DNA from: Candidatus Latescibacterota bacterium
GTDB taxonomy: Bacteria; Latescibacterota; 4484-107
NCBI GenBank assembly: GCA_030613045.1
Contig: JAUWMS010000243.1
Location: 1 to 5,301, forward strand
Reading direction: 5' to 3'
Length of the DNA: 5,301 nt
The position numbers were made by a program, and so were the translations under genes. Of this stretch, positions 1 to 4,276 are shown in pieces. Below the pieces are notes generated by a model. The model did no database searches and was not told the DNA's origin. It worked only from the letters and a program-made list of their open reading frames with translations. Position 1 is the first letter of the stretch. Every line of letters begins with the position of its first letter.

Positions 1-810
1 AGGACGGAGCACCGCGTTGGGGCCGTTGTGATAGCCCAGCACCGCGAACAGATTGGGGTGGGCGTGGATAAACCGCGCGATGTGGCGCATCTCCGGCTCG
101 CTGAACGGGAAATCGCCCGCGCCGTGCTGTTCCGGTTCGGGCCGCCAGTCGTAGGACCAGTTCCGGTTCCAGTCGAAACTCCGTCCCTCGCCGAAGAGCT
201 GATCCGTGCCGTCCCCGTCGTGGATTTCGCCCTCCGGGAGCCCCCGGTAGAAGGGAGGGTGCGAACCGCTCTTGCGCCGGATGAGCAGCCGCTCGTCCTC
301 CGGGTCCGCCACGAACGGGCCGTCTCGATGTTCCTGCCGCATGGAGAGGATGAGTCCGTCGTTGTTCACATCTTTCTGGTACAGGGTATTGGACTCCAAT
401 TGAGTGCGATCTGTGCGGCTGCGCACCTGACCGGAGGTCGTGACCACGAACTCCGCCCCGTCCGGATTGAGGCGGGGGACGATGTAGAAGACCACCTTCC
501 TGAGCAGATCGGACTGCTCGTGATCCGCGAGGAGTTGGCGGGCCGTATAGAGGGCCGCGTGCGTGCCGGAGAGTTCGGGGGCGTGGATGTTGCCGTGGAT
601 CAGATACCCCGGCTTGTCCTCCGGGGCGCCCGAGGCGAAGTCGGTGAGGGTCAAGAGGTGCACTTCCCGGCCTTCGCGGGAGCGGCCCAGAGAATCCAGC
701 GTGCAGAGGGCGGGACAAACGGCTTCCATGGACTGAAGGAATTTCGTAACCTGCTGGTAGGTGAAAAACCGCTCGAACGGAAGCTCGGGGATGGATCTCG
801 TCTTTGTCAT
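1..810 (-). CDS. M14-family zinc carboxypeptidase, C-terminus cut off by the window edge
   Basis: Metallo-carboxypeptidase of the peptidase M14 (carboxypeptidase A-like) family, expected to remove C-terminal residues from peptides using one zinc ion. Reading the minus strand from the ATG at 810 gives 270 codons without a stop, running off the left edge. The zinc motif HxxE is at residues 76-79 (within IHGNIHAPE). The NPDG motif is at 115-118, followed by an arginine cluster (R130, R132) where the substrate-binding Arg of the family lies. N215-R216 in DWNRNW matches the Asn-Arg that binds the substrate carboxylate, and H261 in GYHNGP fits the third zinc ligand. The catalytic Glu and the Tyr that follow in the family would lie outside the window. 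No signal peptide is visible (the N-terminus is MTKTRSIPEL), which suggests a cytoplasmic enzyme. A GAGG about 6 nt upstream supports the start. The family is sure; the substrate is unknown. Confidence 0.93.
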   Translation of the reverse strand, partial: MTKTRSIPELPFERFFTYQQVTKFLQSMEAVCPALCTLDSLGRSREGREVHLLTLTDFASGAPEDKPGYLIHGNIHAPELSGTHAALYTARQLLADHEQSDLLRKVVFYIVPRLNPDGAEFVVTTSGQVRSRTDRTQLESNTLYQKDVNNDGLILSMRQEHRDGPFVADPEDERLLIRRKSGSHPPFYRGLPEGEIHDGDGTDQLFGEGRSFDWNRNWSYDWRPEPEQHGAGDFPFSEPEMRHIARFIHAHPNLFAVLGYHNGPNAVLRP

Positions 811-850
811 AGGAGACCTCGTTTTGTTAGATTGAACGCGACGTAAGCGG

Positions 851-865
851 TCAGGAATATCCTGA
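851..865. promoter_or_regulatory. Short dyad upstream of the M14 peptidase, possible operator
   Basis: TCAGGA and TCCTGA form a 6-bp inverted repeat separated by ATA. It lies about 40-55 nt upstream of the peptidase ATG on the minus strand, where a promoter or operator would be expected. This is a positional inference only; a 6-bp dyad can occur by chance. Confidence 0.25.
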
Positions 866-913
866 AATGAGATACCCAGCGCACTTGAATACTTTGAGAG
901 TGAAGATGAGTAG

Positions 914-946
914 AGATTTCCAAAGTCTTCGAGACTTTGGAAATCT
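914..946. repeat. Perfect 15-bp inverted repeat (hairpin), no U-tract
   Basis: The left arm at 914-928 (AGATTTCCAAAGTCT) and the right arm at 932-946 (AGACTTTGGAAATCT) are exact reverse complements around a TCG loop. Neither strand has a run of T after the stem, so it is not a typical intrinsic terminator. It could be a dispersed extragenic palindrome of the REP or MITE type, a transcript-stabilising hairpin or a protein binding site. It lies about 100 bp upstream of the peptidase start and about 230 bp upstream of the moaDE promoter. The inverted repeat is certain; its role is not. Confidence 0.85.
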
Positions 947-1152
947 TCAAGCCTCGTTTCTGATGGAGCTTAATTTTGAGTTTTTTCTGTGTTTGGTACG
1001 CGAAAACCCGTATTTCGGGAACCCGACAACCGAAAGATAAAGATACGCAAGTCCGCAGAGGATGGCAAGGGATTTTTGGGAACGAAGGAACGGCACGTTC
1101 CCCGGCCATCCTATGATACACGCGCACTTATCCGGTTTTGCTGTGTTTTTTG

Positions 1153-1181
1153 TTGACAAAGGGCGCTTTTTTTTGTAGATT
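1153..1181 (+). promoter_or_regulatory. Sigma70-type promoter for moaDE
   Basis: TTGACA at 1153-1158 is a perfect -35 box. A 17-bp spacer follows, then TAGATT at 1176-1181, which matches the TATAAT -10 consensus at four of six positions. The spacer contains a T-run just before the -10. The expected transcription start is near 1187-1190, giving a leader of about 45 nt to the moaD ATG. That is too short for a molybdenum-cofactor riboswitch of the known type. This is the clearest promoter in the window. Confidence 0.8.
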
Positions 1182-1232
1182 GCCTATCATCCATCGGCAC
1201 CGAACATCCGTAGCGATTGGAAGCCCTTTCAA

Positions 1233-1478
1233 ATGACCCTCTTCGTAAAATTTTTCGCGCTCTCCCGACAGGCGGCGGGCACACGGAACGCGGAGATCCG
1301 CCTTCCCGAAGACGCCACAGCCGCGCTTTTGATGGAAATTTTGTGCGAGCGATTCCCGAAGCTCAAAGCCCTCACTCCTACGTTGAAGCTTGCCGTAAAC
1401 TGGGAATACGCCGATCCCGAACCCATACTCCGGGACGGCGACGAGGGGGCGGTGATTCCGCCGGTGGCGGGAGGTTGA
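1233..1478 (+). CDS. moaD: MoaD, molybdopterin synthase small (sulfur-carrier) subunit
   Basis: Ubiquitin-fold sulfur carrier of molybdenum cofactor synthesis. Its C-terminal glycine is adenylated and thiocarboxylated, and the sulfur is passed to cyclic pyranopterin monophosphate inside the MoaD-MoaE complex in the cytoplasm. The 81-residue product has the family's usual length. It begins MTLFVKFFALSRQAAG, in line with the conserved first strand of MoaD, and ends in PPVAGG, the diagnostic Gly-Gly tail. The ILRDGDEGAVIPPVAGG stretch is typical of the family. A GGAAG at 1219-1223 lies 9 nt before the ATG, and a strong promoter sits upstream. moaE follows after one base, which confirms the identity by context. 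The other pathway genes (moaA, moaC, moeB) are not in the window. Confidence 0.95.
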   Translation: MTLFVKFFALSRQAAGTRNAEIRLPEDATAALLMEILCERFPKLKALTPTLKLAVNWEYADPEPILRDGDEGAVIPPVAGG

Positions 1479-1479
1479 C

Positions 1480-1899
1480 ATGTTCCAAATCGTCGAAGAG
1501 GAAATTTCTCTTCCATCCGTCCTGAAAGCGGGCGAGGACGAAAAGGCCGGGTGCGTGGTTACGTTCATCGGATGCGTCCGGGACCAAACGGCCGGGAAAC
1601 GGGTCCGGGCCTTGGAGTACGAAGCGTACAAAGAAATGGCGGAACGGAAAATGGCGGAGATCGGTGCGGAGATCGAGCAACGATGGTGTCTGGACAAAGT
1701 CGCCATCGTGCACCGGACAGGCCATCTAAAGATCGGGGAGACGAGCGTGGTTATCGCCGTGGCTGCTCCGCACCGAGCCGAAGCCTTCGACGCATGCCGA
1801 TACGCCATAGACCGGATCAAGGAAATCGTGCCGATCTGGAAGAAGGAAATCTACGAGGACGAGGAGAAATGGGCGGGTGGCGAGGCGATTTCGGATTGA
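1480..1899 (+). CDS. moaE: MoaE, molybdopterin synthase large (catalytic) subunit
   Basis: Catalytic subunit of molybdopterin synthase, which places two dithiolene sulfurs, delivered by MoaD, on cyclic pyranopterin monophosphate. The 139-residue product carries the MoaE hallmarks in order: FIGCVRD (29-35), LEYEAYKEMAE (46-56), VHRTGHLKIGE (77-87), VAAPHRAEAF (94-103) and IKEIVPIWKKE (113-123). K114 and K121 align with the two active-site lysines described for E. coli MoaE. Translation is probably coupled to moaD: the gap is one base, and the Shine-Dalgarno GGGAGG (1469-1474) lies inside moaD's Gly-Gly codons, 5 nt before this ATG. The last codons and the TGA fall within a heptamer repeat (1886-1924), so the C-terminal ISD is probably repeat-derived. 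Confidence 0.97.
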   Translation: MFQIVEEEISLPSVLKAGEDEKAGCVVTFIGCVRDQTAGKRVRALEYEAYKEMAERKMAEIGAEIEQRWCLDKVAIVHRTGHLKIGETSVVIAVAAPHRAEAFDACRYAIDRIKEIVPIWKKEIYEDEEKWAGGEAISD

Positions 1900-1924
1900 A
1901 AATCCGCAATCCGCAATCCGCAAT
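1886..1924. repeat. GGATTNN heptamer repeat in two orientations, overlapping the moaE stop
   Basis: Two + strand units (CGATTTC at 1886-1892, GGATTGA at 1893-1899) are followed immediately by about three and a half units in the opposite orientation (AATCCGC repeated at 1901-1924). CGGATT (1892-1897) and AATCCG (1901-1906) could pair around a GAA loop. The unit is the same as in the 12-copy array at 4094-4177, so this is one repeat family present in two spacers and both orientations. The moaE stop codon TGA (1897-1899) is part of a unit. Confidence 0.85.
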
Positions 1925-1926
1925 GT

Positions 1927-1956
1927 CCACTCACCACTCACCACTCACCACTCACC
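1927..1956 (+). repeat. CCACTCA tandem heptamer repeat, 4.3 copies
   Basis: Four exact consecutive copies of CCACTCA occupy 1927-1954, with the first two bases of a fifth at 1955-1956. It directly follows the AATCCGC repeat and ends 8 bases before the ribosome binding site of the next gene. A single related stretch (TCACCACTC, 4189-4197) again follows a GGATTNN array before cas6. Confidence 0.9.
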
Positions 1957-1980
1957 GTATTCAGAAAGGAGTCCACCCCA

Positions 1981-2733
1981 ATGAAAGGAATCATCCTGGC
2001 CGGAGGCAGCGGATCGCGGCTGCATCCCCTGACGAAAGTGACCAACAAGCATCTCCTTCCGGTGTACGACAAACCGATGATCTACTATCCCATTCAGACC
2101 TTGGTGAATGCGGGGATACGCGAGATCATGATCGTGACCGGAGGCAACAATGCCGGTGATTTTCTCCGGCTTTTGGGGGATGGCAGAGCGTTCGGATTGT
2201 CCCATCTGGATTATACCTATCAGGAGCAAGCCGGAGGCATCGCCGAAGCTCTGGCCCTGGCGGAGAATTTTGCGGATCAGGAGAAGATCGTGTTGATGCT
2301 TGGGGATAACGTGATCGAGGGGAACATCAAGGATGCCGTGCATGACTTCGAGAAGCAGAAGGTGGGAGCGAAAATTCTTCTTTCGGAGGTGGAGAATCCA
2401 AAGGCCTACGGCATCGCGGAGATTCGGGACGGCAGGATCGCCGGGATCGAGGAGAAACCGGAGCACCCCAAGAGCAATCACGCGGTCATCGGCATCTATA
2501 TGTATGACGAGCGGGTGTTCGACATTGTGAAAACGTTGATTCCCTCCGGTCGGGGCGAGTTGGAAATTACGGACGTGAACAACGTGTATATTCGCTCCGA
2601 GGAGATGACCTTCGAGATTCTGGAGGGATGGTGGGGCGATGCGGGCGAGAGCATAGATTATCTTCTTAAAGTCAACAATCTGGTGGCTAAAGATGGTGCG
2701 AACAAGATGAAGTTGTCTTCCGAAGGGGCTTAG
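1981..2733 (+). CDS. rfbA: Sugar-1-phosphate nucleotidylyltransferase, short RfbA/RmlA type
   Basis: Probably makes dTDP-glucose (or UDP-glucose) from glucose 1-phosphate and a nucleoside triphosphate, the first step toward dTDP-sugars such as rhamnose for surface polysaccharides. The N-terminal pyrophosphorylase loop is GGSGSRLHPLT (8-18, R13). NKHLLPVYDKPMIYYP (22-37) contains K23, which matches a phosphate-contacting lysine in RmlA. LGDN (107-110) supplies the metal-binding D109. NPKAYG (139-144), EEKP (157-160), GELEITDVN (192-200) and GDAG (219-222) follow in the family's order. At 250 residues it lacks the C-terminal extension of the roughly 290-residue housekeeping RmlA, and it has EQAGGIAEAL where RmlA has PDGLAQAF. 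A strong AAAGGAG (1965-1971) precedes the ATG by 9 nt. No other rml gene is near, so the nucleotide and sugar specificity are inferred from family only. Confidence 0.92.
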   Translation: MKGIILAGGSGSRLHPLTKVTNKHLLPVYDKPMIYYPIQTLVNAGIREIMIVTGGNNAGDFLRLLGDGRAFGLSHLDYTYQEQAGGIAEALALAENFADQEKIVLMLGDNVIEGNIKDAVHDFEKQKVGAKILLSEVENPKAYGIAEIRDGRIAGIEEKPEHPKSNHAVIGIYMYDERVFDIVKTLIPSGRGELEITDVNNVYIRSEEMTFEILEGWWGDAGESIDYLLKVNNLVAKDGANKMKLSSEGA

Positions 2734-2772
2734 TCGCTTTTCGAGAGATCGGAGTTTGCGGGACAGACCACC

Positions 2773-2835
2773 TAAAACGTAAAACGTAAAACGTGAAGCG
2801 TAAAACCAAAAACCAAAAACGTGAAGCGTAAAGCG
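2773..2835 (+). repeat. TAAAACG degenerate heptamer array, 9 units in phase
   Basis: Nine consecutive 7-bp units without a single indel: TAAAACG three times, TGAAGCG, TAAAACC, AAAAACC, AAAAACG, TGAAGCG, TAAAGCG. It begins 40 bp after the rfbA stop. A short GCCTTGC pair (2857-2870), also 7 bp, follows further on. No protein reading frame explains the period, since a 7-bp period shifts frame at every unit. Confidence 0.9.
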
Positions 2836-2908
2836 TGCATGAGGAGGTCGTTGCGGGCCTTGCGCCTTGCGGTGTCGCTTCACCTCAGGGAAAAATTCAA
2901 AATCAGTG

Positions 2909-2973
2909 CTCTGGGCGTGGGGATCAGGGGGCGGGGCTGACTGACCCCTAATCCCTGATCCCTGGCCCCTGAT
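2909..2973. repeat. CCCTGAT heptamer array arranged as an inverted pair
   Basis: Four + strand units (CCCTAAT, CCCTGAT, CCCTGGC, CCCTGAT; 2946-2973) face four phased minus-strand units across 2909-2936 (read on the minus strand: CCCCGCC, CCCTGAT, CCCCACG, CCCAGAG). The 9-bp centre is CTGACTGAC. GATCAGGG (2922-2929) pairs perfectly with CCCTGATC (2953-2960), and GGGG (2933-2936) with CCCC (2945-2948), so the RNA could fold into an interrupted hairpin. It ends about 20 bp before the hydrolase start and could weaken or stop read-through from rfbA, although there is no U-tract. Confidence 0.75.
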
Positions 2974-2992
2974 TTCAGGGAAAGGAAGAACT

Positions 2993-4090
2993 ATGAGAAA
3001 AGAGAAGATTCTATACCGCAGCAGTTTGGATGGCGCTTCGCCGCTCTATGTGGACGTGGCGTACGACGATGCCAAGTCGGAACTGCCGATTATCGTGGTG
3101 ATGCATGGGTTCCGGGGAGACCGGTCCGACGTGGGGGAAATCTTGGAGCGATTGGCCCAGAAGGGACTTTTTGCCGCGGCCCCGGATATGCGTGGACACG
3201 GAGATTCCGCGGGCAAAAGGGACAGCGGCGGCGTGGAGCTGATGGACATTTACGACGCCATCACGTGTCTGCGGGAGAGTTTCGGAAACCGGATCGATCC
3301 GGAAAATATCAACATCGTGGGATACAGCGGAGGGGGCGGCAATGTGTTTTCGTGCGTGACGAAATTCCCGGACCTTTTTCGAAGCGCCAATGCTTTTTTC
3401 GGCATCAGCGACTATGCCTACTGGTTCGAGCACGTGCCCCAGTATGCACCCCAGCTTGCCGAGGATATCGGGGGATCTCCGGAGGAAGTGCCGGATCGCT
3501 ATAGGACGCGCAACAGCCTGCTCGGCGTGGGCAACAATCCGTACGCCGCGATTCAGCTTTTCCACGACGAAAAAGAACAATCCTGTCCGCCCCACTTCAA
3601 CCGCGAGTATAAGCGGATCGCCGATGCGCTGGGATACGACAACGTGACCCTCCACGAGAGCCAGGTGGGCGATGGCCTTCGCTGGACGCACGGGTATCCC
3701 CAAAAAGGATCGGACACGGTGCAGGCCGAGGATTTTTTTGTGCCGGGGATCCTTGCCGGGGCCTATCCCAGGCCGGTGCTTCGGGACAGGCAAAACTGGA
3801 TGGTGTTGGGGTACCTGAAGACCGAACGCTTCACCATCTGGCTCGGGGATGGTCAGAACGCGGTGGCCGAATGCCGGTATTTGTGGTCGGACCGGGAGCG
3901 AAAATTTACCTTCCGCTTGCGTAGCTCCGATGCATCGGTTCGGGGGAAACTTACGGTCTCGCTCGCCGGGATGACGTTCCCCGTGCAGGTGATGCGAAAC
4001 GGAACCCCGGTGGAGGAGATCGCGGCCGGGGATTTTTATACCTATCCCAGTTTTCAGCTTTCGGATTGGTTTGTGCTGAGCGGGGCGTGA
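2993..4090 (+). CDS. Alpha/beta-fold serine hydrolase (S9/esterase-like) with C-terminal extra domain
   Basis: Serine hydrolase of the alpha/beta fold, close in style to acyl-peptidase or acetyl-esterase members of the prolyl oligopeptidase group. The substrate cannot be told. The oxyanion-hole motif HGFRGD is at 38-43. DMRGHGDSAG (65-74) is the usual strand-4 loop. The nucleophile elbow GYSGGG (110-115) gives S112. D192 in LFHDEKE is the likely acid and H233 in RWTHGYP the likely base. Residues from about 255 to 365 follow the catalytic fold and are rich in beta-prone stretches (FTIWLGD, KFTFRLRSS, GKLTVSLAGM, MTFPVQVMRNG), suggesting a small beta-sandwich appendage. There is no signal peptide or membrane segment, so it is probably cytoplasmic. 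AAAGGAAG (2981-2988) lies just before the ATG. It is separated from rfbA by 259 bp of repeats, so co-transcription is uncertain. Confidence 0.88.
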   Translation: MRKEKILYRSSLDGASPLYVDVAYDDAKSELPIIVVMHGFRGDRSDVGEILERLAQKGLFAAAPDMRGHGDSAGKRDSGGVELMDIYDAITCLRESFGNRIDPENINIVGYSGGGGNVFSCVTKFPDLFRSANAFFGISDYAYWFEHVPQYAPQLAEDIGGSPEEVPDRYRTRNSLLGVGNNPYAAIQLFHDEKEQSCPPHFNREYKRIADALGYDNVTLHESQVGDGLRWTHGYPQKGSDTVQAEDFFVPGILAGAYPRPVLRDRQNWMVLGYLKTERFTIWLGDGQNAVAECRYLWSDRERKFTFRLRSSDASVRGKLTVSLAGMTFPVQVMRNGTPVEEIAAGDFYTYPSFQLSDWFVLSGA

Positions 4091-4093
4091 GGG

Positions 4094-4177
4094 GGATTTT
4101 GGATTGCGGATTGCAGATTTCGGATTTTGGATTGCGGATTTCGGATTGGGGATTGGGGATTGAAGATCGGGGATTTG
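4094..4177 (+). repeat. GGATTNN degenerate heptamer array, 12 units in phase
   Basis: Starting 4 bases after the hydrolase stop, twelve 7-bp units run without an indel: GGATTTT, GGATTGC (twice), AGATTTC, GGATTTT, GGATTGC, GGATTTC, GGATTGG (twice), GGATTGA, AGATCGG, GGATTTG. The first five bases are nearly fixed and the last two vary. The same family occurs at 1886-1924. The array ends about 30 bp before the candidate cas6 -10 box. Confidence 0.92.
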
Positions 4178-4206
4178 GTAATAGTGTTTCACCACTCTCC
4201 TTGATG

Positions 4207-4212
4207 TATAAT
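4207..4212 (+). promoter_or_regulatory. Candidate -10 box of a cas6 promoter
   Basis: A perfect TATAAT lies 64 bases before the cas6 ATG, preceded directly by TG. No good -35 hexamer is found 16-18 bp upstream (the region around 4183-4190 reads AGTGTTTC), so a promoter here would depend on the -10 or on an activator. Its position between the repeat array and cas6 suggests that cas6 has its own transcript. Confidence 0.45.
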
Positions 4213-4276
4213 TTGGGAGGAGATCGAACAGAAGAAGCTTGGACTTTTGTGATGAGTGTCCATGTAGGAGACCGCT

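Larger units (their letters stand above)
811..1152. other. Divergent intergenic region with no convincing gene
   Basis: About 340 bases lie between the divergent M14 gene and the moaDE promoter. Minus-strand open frames of 106 and 70 codons exist here, but they overlap each other, match no family I recognise and have compositions typical of chance frames. The region is AT-richer than its surroundings. It holds a perfect long hairpin (914-946) and short dyads at 851-865 and 1087-1101. I see no tRNA, rRNA or known riboswitch. Promoters for the minus-strand peptidase should lie in its left part, but no clear -35/-10 pair stands out. Confidence 0.6.

Noticed and set aside
28..846. Long + strand open frame of 272 codons
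   Set aside because: It is antisense to the M14 peptidase, whose minus-strand reading shows clear family motifs; the + frame matches nothing recognisable.
1087..1101. GGAACG-GCA-CGTTCC dyad near the moaDE promoter
   Set aside because: Six-base arms can occur by chance, and it lies 50 bp upstream of the -35 without other support.
807..1159. Minus-strand frames of 106 and 70 codons in the divergent spacer
   Set aside because: They overlap each other, lack a recognisable domain and cross the perfect hairpin, and one starts within the moaDE promoter.
1182..1232. Molybdenum-cofactor riboswitch in the moaD leader
   Set aside because: The leader after the predicted start is only about 45 nt and shows no multi-stem structure.
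1945..2883. Minus-strand frame of 312 codons
   Set aside because: It is antisense to rfbA and runs through the heptamer repeats; no domain is seen.
1886..4177. The tandem arrays as a CRISPR array
   Set aside because: Units are 7 bp with no spacers between them; CRISPR repeats are much longer and separated by unique spacers.
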